DNA of 64,000 bases from assembly GCF_022835675.1 (NCBI RefSeq), contig NZ_BQUT01000005.1, positions 447,251 to 511,250 on the forward strand, read 5' to 3'. Source of the DNA: Companilactobacillus sp. RD055328. Its GTDB lineage: Bacteria > Bacillota > Bacilli > Lactobacillales > Lactobacillaceae. The translations under genes were made by a program, and so were the position numbers. The notes beneath the pieces were generated by a model. The model had not been told where the DNA came from, searched no databases, and worked only from the letters and a program-made list of their open reading frames with translations. Below are positions 24,434-31,254 of the stretch, one piece after another (the stretch's first letter is position 1; each line of letters opens with the position of its first letter).

Positions 24434-25803
24434 TTAATAAATCCTCGTTTCTTTCCGTAAAACCAAACCCAACCTGGCTTATAATTCATAAGTTTTTGAT
24501 AGGCTTTGATTTCTTCCATATTTTTCAAATCTGCCGGTGTTTTACCGGCTATATTCTTATTAATTTCAGATTTCATAATTTGTTCAGCGCGTTCAACACG
24601 CGTCTTGTTAATCTTTTCTAATTCAACAGATTCATCTGTTTCAATTTCTTGTATTTCTATTTTTATTTCTTTACCGCAATAAGGACATTTATTGTCAGCT
24701 TTTCGATAAAAAGTTCCAAAGCAGTATTCACAAGTGGTTGTCCCTTGAATTGAATCACCTTGTTTTGAGTTACTTTTTTTAGATCCCTTTAAAGTCCAAT
24801 TTCTATCAATCGTTGGCAAACCAAAGCGATTCACATTGCCTACGTGGTCGATAATTACTGCAGTCTTATCTTTTCTTGGGTTCATTGACCTCATTGCAAA
24901 TTGTAAGTAAAGCGATAATGACTGTGTCGGTCGTAGCATAATTACACAATCAACGTTCGGTAAATCTAACCCCTCAGTGAATAATTCAGCATTGGTAACT
25001 ATTTGAATATCACCATTTCGATAAGCTTCAATTATTTGATTGCGCTCTTCTTTTGGCGTATTCCCTGATACTGCTTTAGTACTAATACCCACAGAATTAA
25101 ATTCATGAGCTAACTTTTCAGCGCTGGCAACGTTGTATGTATAAGCTATTGCTTGTTTACCATTTGCTAACTTTTGAAAAGTCTTAACCGCATTTCCATA
25201 TATCTTTGGTTTAAAAGCTTCGGAAATACTCTTCTCATCAAACTCGCCAGTTCGCTTTACTTTTAACTTATCTGTATTGATTTCGACTGGTGCATAGTAA
25301 TCTACCGGAGCTAAGAAACCTTTATTAATCAATTCAGTAATTGGCTTCCCTTGAATTAAATCTGTAGCCACTTCTTCGAAACTATCACCATTCAATCGAA
25401 TTGGTGTGGCCGTAAATAACAACCTAAGAGCTTTTGGAAATGCTTCTAGTATTCTCATGTACGACTTAGCCAAAACGTGATGAGCTTCATCTACAAATAT
25501 TATTTTTGGCTCATCTAAAGTGTTGATTCTTCGAGTAATGGTTTGAACCATTCCAATAGTTGCTAAATCCATATCCACACCTTGTTCGATAAATGTCTTT
25601 TTGACTTGATCTACAATTTCTTTTCTGTGAACAATGAACAATACTCTATTTCCTATTGAAGTGGCGCGCCTTGCGATATCAGCCATAATCACTGTCTTAC
25701 CAGTGCGAGGCGGACTCTGAACTATAATCGATTGATTACCTTTTTTAATTGATTGATATATTTCATTTATTGAATTTTGTTGATAATCTCGAAGTTCAAA
25801 CAC
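24430..25803 (-). CDS. Phage DEAD/DEAH superfamily 2 helicase with C-terminal zinc ribbon
   Basis: A 457-residue helicase. Motif I SPPRTGKTVIMA is near residue 30, motif II VDEAHH near 103, and motif III FTATPIRLNG near 130. The second RecA lobe has TNAELFTEGLDLPNVD and FAMRSMNPRKDKT. A CEYC...CPYC zinc ribbon lies near residue 365. It unwinds DNA or RNA during phage replication or recombination. It overlaps Gp157 by one base upstream and the Sak4-like gene downstream. Confidence 0.85.
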   Translation of the reverse strand: MFELRDYQQNSINEIYQSIKKGNQSIIVQSPPRTGKTVIMADIARRATSIGNRVLFIVHRKEIVDQVKKTFIEQGVDMDLATIGMVQTITRRINTLDEPKIIFVDEAHHVLAKSYMRILEAFPKALRLLFTATPIRLNGDSFEEVATDLIQGKPITELINKGFLAPVDYYAPVEINTDKLKVKRTGEFDEKSISEAFKPKIYGNAVKTFQKLANGKQAIAYTYNVASAEKLAHEFNSVGISTKAVSGNTPKEERNQIIEAYRNGDIQIVTNAELFTEGLDLPNVDCVIMLRPTQSLSLYLQFAMRSMNPRKDKTAVIIDHVGNVNRFGLPTIDRNWTLKGSKKSNSKQGDSIQGTTTCEYCFGTFYRKADNKCPYCGKEIKIEIQEIETDESVELEKINKTRVERAEQIMKSEINKNIAGKTPADLKNMEEIKAYQKLMNYKPGWVWFYGKKRGFIK

Positions 25804-26282
25804 TATCTAATCTGTACACTTTCTGAACTCTCTAAGTGAGTTCCTGGAACAACTCCACCCTTTTTCAAAACTTCTTTAATCTTTGTTTTAGAAACGGTTT
25901 GTTTTGTTTCAAAATAAATAGGTGGAATACTTTCTTCATTATCAATTTGAACAGCTGCCGGACTCTTTCTAATTGAAATAGTAAACAGGTCTGTTTTAAT
26001 CTTTTCTTTTCCAACTTTTTTCATTGAATCGAACAAGTTGTTTTTTAAATTAGTTCTGTTTCGAGTAATTGAATCAGCTTTACTTTTCAATCTTGAAATT
26101 TCTTCTTTAATATTTACTACTGAATTGCCAAGCTCTTTATCGACCTTTGCATAATTCTCTGCCTTATCTTCAATAGCTACATCGATTGAATCAAGCGTAT
26201 CGTGAAATAACGTTGGATCCATATCTTCGGCATAATCTAGCAAGCGTCGATAATCGTCTGTTAAGTCGTATAGTGATGTCAT
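25803..26282 (-). CDS. Siphovirus Gp157 family protein
   Basis: A 159-residue protein of the Gp157 family: long coiled-coil N-terminal half (KVDKELGNSVVNIKEEISRL) and a C-terminal strand part with FTISIRKSPAAVQIDNEESI and PPIYFE, which is the family signature. Family members occur at the start of the phage recombination block. Some were linked with phage resistance in Streptococcus thermophilus; the molecular role is unclear. Confidence 0.8.
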   Translation of the reverse strand: MTSLYDLTDDYRRLLDYAEDMDPTLFHDTLDSIDVAIEDKAENYAKVDKELGNSVVNIKEEISRLKSKADSITRNRTNLKNNLFDSMKKVGKEKIKTDLFTISIRKSPAAVQIDNEESIPPIYFETKQTVSKTKIKEVLKKGGVVPGTHLESSESVQIR

Positions 26283-26698
26283 TACTTAGCACCTTCAATC
26301 ATTTTTCCATATTGTTTTACAAACCAATCAAACTTATTTTGTGCCTTAGTTAATTCTATTTTTTTATTATCGATATCTTGTTTTAATAACTCGATTGCAT
26401 TATCTTTGTTTAGGTTAAACTCAATATTATTTGAAACTGTGATTTGGTAATCTGTTGTTTTGTTTGTTATATGAGCGGTTTTAATATCAACACTTGAGTA
26501 GCTTTGATTAATGTATGTTACTTCAATAGTTGGATTATCTTTGAACCCAATAATATTTGTAACAATCCCCGGATAAACGTGTTGTGTCGAATATTCTGTA
26601 TATAAAACTTGTACTTTGCTACCTATTGTTAAAGCCTCTTTCTTTGTAATTGTTTCTGGATTAATCTCATAATTAATTCCGTTAATTGTTGTTTCCAT
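26282..26698 (-). CDS. Hypothetical early phage protein
   Basis: A 138-residue protein. Residues about 20-80 look like an SH3-type barrel (GSKVQVLYTEYSTQHVYPGI, then VTNIIGFKDNPTIEVTY), and the end is a helix rich in Lys. No family is recognised. It is linked by 1-3 bp to both neighbours in the early operon. Confidence 0.6.
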   Translation of the reverse strand: METTINGINYEINPETITKKEALTIGSKVQVLYTEYSTQHVYPGIVTNIIGFKDNPTIEVTYINQSYSSVDIKTAHITNKTTDYQITVSNNIEFNLNKDNAIELLKQDIDNKKIELTKAQNKFDWFVKQYGKMIEGAK

Positions 26699-26700
26699 AA

Positions 26701-26823
26701 TTAAATTTCCTCCTGTGATTTTTCATATTCGTAATCTTCACGTTCTAGTTGTAAATCTTCGTTTTGATCATCATCTTTTAGATATTCGTCTAATTGTTGA
26801 GACCAATAAGTATCTTCGTCCAT
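26701..26823 (-). CDS. Small acidic early phage protein (40 aa)
   Basis: A 40-residue very acidic ORF (MDEDTYWSQQLDEYLKDDDQ ... EKSQEEI). It ends 2 bp before the next gene start and contains that gene's AGGAGG, so coupling is likely. Unknown function; the acid content suggests a DNA mimic or binding partner but nothing proves this. Confidence 0.5.
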   Translation of the reverse strand: MDEDTYWSQQLDEYLKDDDQNEDLQLEREDYEYEKSQEEI

Positions 26824-26846
26824 TTTTCATACCTCATATTTCGTGG

Positions 26847-26917
26847 TATAATTCACGTATAGATGTATTTCTTATTTATCGGACACCTTGCGCTGCAACG
26901 CTTAGTGTCTTTTTTTA
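26847..26917 (+). ncRNA. Candidate short plus-strand RNA with own promoter and terminator
   Basis: TATAAT at 26847-26852 (weak -35 TTTTCA at 17 bp) is followed about 30 bp later by a hairpin (GACAC..GCG / CGC..GTGTC, 26882-26909) and seven T's. The predicted transcript is about 60 nt, opposite in strand to the early operon, and contains no ORF of note. On the other strand the same hairpin follows an extremely strong AAGGAGGTGAT and a tiny ORF at 26902-26931. It may be a phage regulatory RNA. Confidence 0.5.
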
Positions 26918-26971
26918 TTGCTTACAATCAATTTCATCACCTCCTTAGTCGAGGAATTTAAAATTAATAAT

Positions 26972-27079
26972 ATGTCCATGGCAGCAACCTCGATTTCCAA
27001 GTCAAATCCAAGTAAAAATCAGTTTATTCAAGATATATTGGTTAAATCAGCTCAAGAAGTCATTCGTCAGAACTTCTAG
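26972..27079 (+). CDS. Possible small plus-strand ORF (35 aa)
   Basis: An ATG-initiated ORF (MSMAATSISKSNPSKNQFIQ ... QEVIRQNF) in a gap of the early operon, on the opposite strand. It has a balanced composition but only a distant GAGG as ribosome binding site. It overlaps the 3' end of the neighbouring minus-strand ORF by 20 bp. Coding status is uncertain. Confidence 0.25.
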   Translation: MSMAATSISKSNPSKNQFIQDILVKSAQEVIRQNF

Positions 27080-27230
27080 GTTTTGCCTCTAAATCAAATA
27101 TTTTATCTTCAACCATCTCACTCACTGTGCTGACTTCAGAAAATTTAATTTTTGATGTCAGCATTATTTTTACAATTTCATTTGATAAAACACTTAATTC
27201 TTCGAATCTGTCATTGGTAATTACTGGCAT
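27060..27230 (-). CDS. Hypothetical early phage protein (56 aa)
   Basis: A 56-residue ORF (MPVITNDRFEELSVLSNEIV ... KPRSSDE) preceded by AAGGAG at a good distance. It overlaps the end of the 30-residue membrane ORF upstream. Mostly helical and acidic. No family is recognised. Confidence 0.6.
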   Translation of the reverse strand: MPVITNDRFEELSVLSNEIVKIMLTSKIKFSEVSTVSEMVEDKIFDLEAKPRSSDE

Positions 27231-27303
27231 TTTCAATCTCCTTCCTCTTTTTGTCGTACCAAATATCTGCTATCAAAAACGGTATTAAAATTAATAACCA
27301 CAT
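27211..27303 (-). CDS. Very small membrane protein (30 aa)
   Basis: A 30-residue ORF with one membrane helix and a charged tail (MWLLILIPFLIADIWYDKKR). Its ATG starts one base after the stop of the previous ORF, and the AGGAAGGAG for the next gene lies inside it. The packing suggests translation by coupling. Confidence 0.45.
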   Translation of the reverse strand: MWLLILIPFLIADIWYDKKRKEIENASNYQ

Positions 27304-27304
27304 A

Positions 27305-27424
27305 TCACACCGCCAAAACTGCAATTAGTAATAATGTGAATATTCCGATTGCGGTTAATACATTAATGAAATATTCATCATCAAAACCCCAATACCAACA
27401 GAATCTGTCGTATAAATTTTTCAT
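27305..27424 (-). CDS. Small membrane protein (39 aa)
   Basis: A 39-residue ORF (MKNLYDRFCWYWGFDDEYFI then a hydrophobic helix ending LLLIAVLAV). GGAG at a good distance precedes its ATG. One C-terminal membrane segment is visible. Early-operon phage protein of unknown function. Confidence 0.5.
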   Translation of the reverse strand: MKNLYDRFCWYWGFDDEYFINVLTAIGIFTLLLIAVLAV

Positions 27425-27435
27425 TCCACAATCTC

Positions 27436-27735
27436 CTATCCAAAAATATCTTTGTAATGTTCTTTGATATATTGTTTTGTTTCGTCAATAGGCATTTCCC
27501 ATGGGCTGCCTGAACCCGTTGAATATTTTATGAATCCCCCCTGATTGATATCTAAGAATCTTCTAAATGGATATAAAAAGTTTTCTTTAACCCAGTCCTG
27601 ACTTCTATGCATATATCTAGCTAATTGAATTAAATTCCATTGAGCAGATATAGTAGATTCTTCTTTTATTACCCGATATCCTGCAGGAAGAATTTTTTCA
27701 ATTATTGACAATTGAATTTCAACTTCTGCTTGCAT
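27436..27735 (-). CDS. DUF771 family protein
   Basis: A 99-residue protein of the DUF771 family, with the core WNLIQLARYMHRSQDWVKEN (helix-turn-helix-like), then GGFIKYSTGSGSPWEMP near residue 70. Members lie next to cro in lactic and staphylococcal phages and resemble excisionase-type DNA-binding proteins, so a role in the early switch or excision is plausible. It lies 19 bp downstream of the Cro-like gene. Confidence 0.75.
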   Translation of the reverse strand: MQAEVEIQLSIIEKILPAGYRVIKEESTISAQWNLIQLARYMHRSQDWVKENFLYPFRRFLDINQGGFIKYSTGSGSPWEMPIDETKQYIKEHYKDIFG

Positions 27736-27754
27736 TGTTATTCACCTACTTTTT

Positions 27755-28000
27755 TTAACAAACTTTTAAATTACGCTTTAATTCGTTTTGTTTTAGTACG
27801 TAATAATCGTACTTATCGCCCAAAAAAATATCATCATACTTAATTTCAAAAGCTTTCATATATTTATCAAGCAATTTATTTGGAATATTAGTTGAATCAT
27901 TCTCATATTTATATATCGTCCTATCTGATACATTTAACATTTCAGCTAATTCAACTTGTGATAGACCAGAACTTTTTCTTAACTCTTCAAGTGATCTCAT
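27755..28000 (-). CDS. Cro-like transcriptional repressor
   Basis: An 81-residue XRE-family protein with the helix-turn-helix LSQVELAEMLNVSDRTIYKYE at residues about 12-32. It is the first gene leftwards from the genetic switch and diverges from the CI-like gene, the classical Cro position. ATG at 28000 has AAAGGAGG; the longer frame has no site. Confidence 0.85.
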   Translation of the reverse strand: MRSLEELRKSSGLSQVELAEMLNVSDRTIYKYENDSTNIPNKLLDKYMKAFEIKYDDIFLGDKYDYYVLKQNELKRNLKVC

Positions 28001-28025
28001 ATGCAACCTCCTTTCTACAAAACAT

Positions 28026-28114
28026 ATGTTAGTACGTTTATTTCGTACTGTCAACAAATATTTTCGTTTTTTTCGTATTTTAGGGTTGAAAGTTCGAATT
28101 TTTCGTATTATAAT
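28026..28114. promoter_or_regulatory. Lysis-lysogeny switch: divergent promoters and operators
   Basis: Leftward promoter: TTGACA (28054-28049 on minus), 17-bp spacer, TAACAT (28031-28026). Between its elements lies the inverted repeat AGTACG-7-CGTACT (28031-28049). Rightward promoter: TTGAAA (28086-28091), 17 bp, TATAAT (28109-28114). Repeated TTCGTA half-sites at about 28044, 28072 and 28104 probably serve as operators for CI and Cro. Confidence 0.75.
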
Positions 28115-28146
28115 TTCGTTATACCTTATAGGAAAGGATTTGAAAA

Positions 28147-28506
28147 TTGGCTAAAGAAATTTCTAAAGAAGAATTAGAGCAAAGAAAAATAATTGCTGCT
28201 AATATAAAAAAATATTTACTTGAAAGTCCATTCAATCAAACAACACTTGCTGAAAAAGTGGGGATAAGTAAGAGTACTATGAGTGATTATTTAAATCTTA
28301 GATCAAAACCTTCTCATGGCGTTTTGCAAAAGATTGCAGATACTTTTAATATTGGTAAGAGTGATATCGATACGACTTATAAAGAATCTACACCAACGAA
28401 TGATAATCTGTCTTTATTAGCAGCCCATATCGACGACGATGCAACAGAAGAAGAAATACAAGATATTTTAGACTACATAGAATTCAAAAAGAAAACTAGA
28501 AAATAA
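28147..28506 (+). CDS. CI-like phage repressor
   Basis: A 119-residue XRE-family regulator. Helix-turn-helix FNQTTLAEKVGISKSTMSDYL is at residues about 26-46. The C-terminal part is short and acidic (DDDATEEEIQDILDYIEF) and lacks the LexA/CI autoprotease domain, so release from lysogeny should depend on another factor such as the ImmA-like protein. It starts with TTG, with GGAAAGGA eight bases upstream. It is first in the rightward lysogeny operon. Confidence 0.8.
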   Translation: MAKEISKEELEQRKIIAANIKKYLLESPFNQTTLAEKVGISKSTMSDYLNLRSKPSHGVLQKIADTFNIGKSDIDTTYKESTPTNDNLSLLAAHIDDDATEEEIQDILDYIEFKKKTRK

Positions 28507-28516
28507 GGATCAGACT

Positions 28517-29428
28517 ATGGGAAAAAGAAAAGCACTGTATCCCGAAATGTTAACAATAATGAATAACAAAAATATAAAGTTTAACATTATTAGCAGAGAT
28601 GAAGCGGTCAACTATTTAAAAAATAAAAACTATTATTTTAAGTTGACCGCTTACCGAAAAAATTTCAAGAAGAATAATGGAAGTTATATAGATTTAGACT
28701 TTGCCTACTTGGTGGATTTAGCAACAATTGACGCTCGATTAAGATATCTAATATTAGATATGAGTTTAGATATTGAGCATGTCGTTAAAACTAAAATTCT
28801 TGATCTTATTGCTAAGGACGAACGTGAAGACGGATATTCAATTGTTCAGGAATTTAAAGAAGACAATCCTATTGGCTACAATCAAACGATGAATTACGTT
28901 CAAGCAAACAAATACTCTAGTGGTAGTAAGGGAATGCACGCTAAGCATCACGACAATCCTGCTATATGGGTACTTCTAGAAAATATGAGTTTTGGAACGC
29001 TTTGTTTTTTTTCTGAATTCTATTATCAAAAAACTAAATTTCAAGGTGTTAAGGCTGTAAATGAGTTACTTAAATTTGTTAAAAATCTAAGAAATGCTTC
29101 TGCACATAATAATTGTTTAACCTTAAATTTGTTCAAAGAAACAGAAAATATTTCTCGTGTATCTAGAGAAGTAAAAGAAACTAATAATAGAAATTATCGA
29201 ATACCTATTTCTAATCTGCATGATAGAAAAATTCATGATTTAATGTGCCTGTTCTATCTACACTCGAAATTAACCAGCAAGAAAACTCAAGCATATAGTA
29301 TAAAAAAATGTAGAGACTTTTTGAAACGTGCAAAAAGGAACTCTCGTTACTATAAAGATTGTCCAGATTTAATAAAAGCATATGAAATATTCTCTAAAAT
29401 GGTTGACTCTAACATGGAAATGTTATAA
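28517..29428 (+). CDS. Abi_2 / AbiD-AbiF family abortive infection protein
   Basis: A 303-residue protein 10 bp after the repressor gene and presumably made in the lysogen. The N-terminal pattern (INYLKNKNYYFKLTAYRKNF type) and the HEPN motif RNASAHNN at residues about 192-199 (R-x4-H) fit the Abi_2 family (AbiD, AbiF) of lactococcal abortive infection systems. HEPN proteins are usually RNases. Here it would protect the lysogen from other phages. A structured RNA follows the gene. Confidence 0.8.
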   Translation: MGKRKALYPEMLTIMNNKNIKFNIISRDEAVNYLKNKNYYFKLTAYRKNFKKNNGSYIDLDFAYLVDLATIDARLRYLILDMSLDIEHVVKTKILDLIAKDEREDGYSIVQEFKEDNPIGYNQTMNYVQANKYSSGSKGMHAKHHDNPAIWVLLENMSFGTLCFFSEFYYQKTKFQGVKAVNELLKFVKNLRNASAHNNCLTLNLFKETENISRVSREVKETNNRNYRIPISNLHDRKIHDLMCLFYLHSKLTSKKTQAYSIKKCRDFLKRAKRNSRYYKDCPDLIKAYEIFSKMVDSNMEML

Positions 29429-29435
29429 CTTATAA

Positions 29436-29554
29436 ATATGGAATCAAGGTAAACCATTATGGTTTTTAATCGCCCTTGCCTCATCGAGCCTCTGGTAACG
29501 ATGTTGTGAACCACTTTTATAAAGAGTCAACTTCTAACGAAGTTGGCTTTTTTT
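29436..29554 (+). ncRNA. abiF-like structured RNA with terminator
   Basis: The 157-bp gap after the Abi gene has no ORF but clear structure: CAAGG/CCTTG (29445-29449 with 29474-29478) enclosing AAACC/GGTTT, then CATCG/CGATG (29482-29486 with 29499-29503), then a strong terminator (GTCAACTTC/GAAGTTGGC plus seven T's, to about 29554). A conserved RNA (the abiF motif) is known beside abiF/Abi_2 genes, where it is suspected to pair with the protein as an antitoxin. Position and multistem form fit. I could not run a covariance model. Confidence 0.55.
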
Positions 29555-29585
29555 ATACAATTAATTTAATAAAGAAGGAATATAT

Positions 29586-30038
29586 ATGAATAGAATGGAA
29601 AGCCTTATGGTTGCATATCCCATGCTTTCTTACGAATTTGAATCAATGCCAAAAAGACTTGGGGGTCTTGTTGAAGGTGAAGAAGTTACTATTAATTCCA
29701 ATAGGTCTATTGAGAAACAAACGGAAGCACTAGCCGAAGAAATAGCTCATTATGAAACGTCTACTGGAAATATTCTTAACTTAAAGGATATTAAAAACAG
29801 CAAGCAAGAGTACCAAGCAAGACGTAGATCATGTTTCTTACTATTAGATTTAGATAGTTTAACAGCCTGCTCTGACGTGGGAATTGATACACCACAGGAA
29901 TTAGCAGACTATTTCGAAGTATCAATTGAATTTCTATGGAAAACGATTGAAAACTACAGAACTAAATATGGTCTTGAATTTGACCATAAGGGTTACCATT
30001 TTAATTTAAGAACTGGGTTGAATATAAAGAAGAAGTAA
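29586..30038 (+). CDS. ImmA/IrrE-like protein with altered zinc motif
   Basis: A 150-residue protein with AAGGA before its ATG. The segment ALAEEIAHYETSTGNIL corresponds to the HExxH helix of ImmA/IrrE proteases, but the first His is Glu (EEIAH), a variant often seen in lactobacillus prophages. A later QEYQARRRSCFLLL and DTPQELADYFEVS match the family's second part. ImmA proteins cleave or inactivate phage repressors after DNA damage, which would suit a repressor lacking an autoprotease domain. Confidence 0.75.
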   Translation: MNRMESLMVAYPMLSYEFESMPKRLGGLVEGEEVTINSNRSIEKQTEALAEEIAHYETSTGNILNLKDIKNSKQEYQARRRSCFLLLDLDSLTACSDVGIDTPQELADYFEVSIEFLWKTIENYRTKYGLEFDHKGYHFNLRTGLNIKKK

Positions 30039-30097
30039 TAATAAGTCCAAAAAACTTATCGACTATAAAAGATGAAAATTGAAGGAGTACTATTATT

Positions 30098-30652
30098 ATG
30101 AAGAAATTATTATCTTTAGCATTATTAGCAATAACAATTGTTTCATTAACAGCTTGTAGCTCAACAAGTGATTCCGATAAAACAGATAAGGGAACACAAA
30201 AAGTTGAAAATAAAACTAAAAAACAAAGTAAATGGACCTTCGATGGTACTACTTTTACAACCAAACAAGGTATTTATACAATTACTGCAGTTAAGAAAAT
30301 GCCATCTGCAGAAGATGGAAAAAATGTAATTGTTTTTGAATTTGATTTTAAAAATAATACAAAAAAAGAAATCGATATGATGGCTGATAACAACTGGTAT
30401 GTTTATGTTCATGCAACACAAAAAACAAAAAATTCTAATAAGAGCCTAGATCCAGGAACTATTGGATTGGATGCAAACGCAAATTCATTGGAACAAGCGC
30501 GTGAAGATGTAATGACAAGTGATTCTGTTCTTCCAGGAAAAACCGTTCAAGGTGTTGCATCATATACTCTAGTTAATGATGCACCTGTTAAACTTAAATT
30601 TTCTGATGAAGGCTTTAACACTATAGCTACTAAAGAATATACAGTTAAATAG
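30098..30652 (+). CDS. Prophage lipoprotein, DUF5067-like
   Basis: A 184-residue lipoprotein. Signal peptide with lipobox LTAC, modified Cys at residue 20. A Ser/Thr/Lys-rich linker follows, then a beta-sandwich-like domain (WTFDGTTFTTKQGIYTITAV ... VIVFEFDFKNNTKKEIDM) resembling DUF5067/DUF4352. In Streptococcus thermophilus phage TP-J34 a lipoprotein at the same place in the lysogeny module blocks DNA entry of other phages, so superinfection exclusion is a fair inference. Confidence 0.7.
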   Translation: MKKLLSLALLAITIVSLTACSSTSDSDKTDKGTQKVENKTKKQSKWTFDGTTFTTKQGIYTITAVKKMPSAEDGKNVIVFEFDFKNNTKKEIDMMADNNWYVYVHATQKTKNSNKSLDPGTIGLDANANSLEQAREDVMTSDSVLPGKTVQGVASYTLVNDAPVKLKFSDEGFNTIATKEYTVK

Positions 30653-30716
30653 CTAACTATTAATGTCCAAAAACTGATGACTTAAAAAGCTGAAATTATA
30701 TTTACGGAGGTTTCTA

Positions 30717-31061
30717 ATGAAACTTAAAATCAATATGTGGACAGCAATAGATGATATTGTCAATACAATTTTATTCTTTTTTTCTTGGTTCTTAATCATG
30801 GGTGCAGCATTCAGTGGCGATAGTAGTAATGCTGATAGCATGGCAACATTCTTATTATTTATGGCAATTATTGGTTTAGTTCTTAATATTATTTCTCTAG
30901 TTCGTAGTAAGAAAGTTAATATTTCAATTGTAGGACCTATTCTAGGAATCATCGGTAACGGTATCTATTTACTAGGAGCTTGGGCAGCATTCCCAGCAAT
31001 TGTTTTATTAATTATTGCATGTGTATTTTCATTCAGACAAAAATCTGTAGAAAACAAATAA
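30717..31061 (+). CDS. Prophage integral membrane protein (three to four TM)
   Basis: A 114-residue hydrophobic protein following the lipoprotein, with a strong GGAGG. Segments at residues about 10-35, 45-65, 70-90 and 85-108 look like membrane helices. Paired with the lipoprotein, it may take part in superinfection exclusion. No family is recognised with certainty. Confidence 0.65.
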   Translation: MKLKINMWTAIDDIVNTILFFFSWFLIMGAAFSGDSSNADSMATFLLFMAIIGLVLNIISLVRSKKVNISIVGPILGIIGNGIYLLGAWAAFPAIVLLIIACVFSFRQKSVENK

Positions 31062-31103
31062 TCACAACAATAACTTGACCGAGTTTAACTCTCAACCTAG
31101 GAA

Positions 31104-31145
31104 ATAAAAAAGCACAACCCCACCGACCAAAGTTTGAGTTGTGCT
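31104..31145 (-). terminator. Orphan minus-strand terminator upstream of the integrase
   Basis: AGCACAAC / GTTGTGCT (31111-31118 with 31138-31145) has its T tract only on the minus strand. No minus-strand gene lies to its right, where the integrase is transcribed in the opposite direction. It may end a small antisense RNA that starts in the 31150-31255 gap. Confidence 0.5.
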
Positions 31146-31254
31146 ACTGCAGATACACATTGTTTTACCAATAATGTACGTCTTTAATTTTAACATATCA
31201 GGCGTACTTGTTGGTACGTCTATTTTTGTACCCTAAATTAAGGAGAAAATAAAT

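Noticed and set aside
29430-29560. Type III toxin-antitoxin RNA with tandem repeats (ToxI-like)
   Set aside because: No tandem repeats are present before the terminator; the multistem layout suits an abiF-type RNA better.
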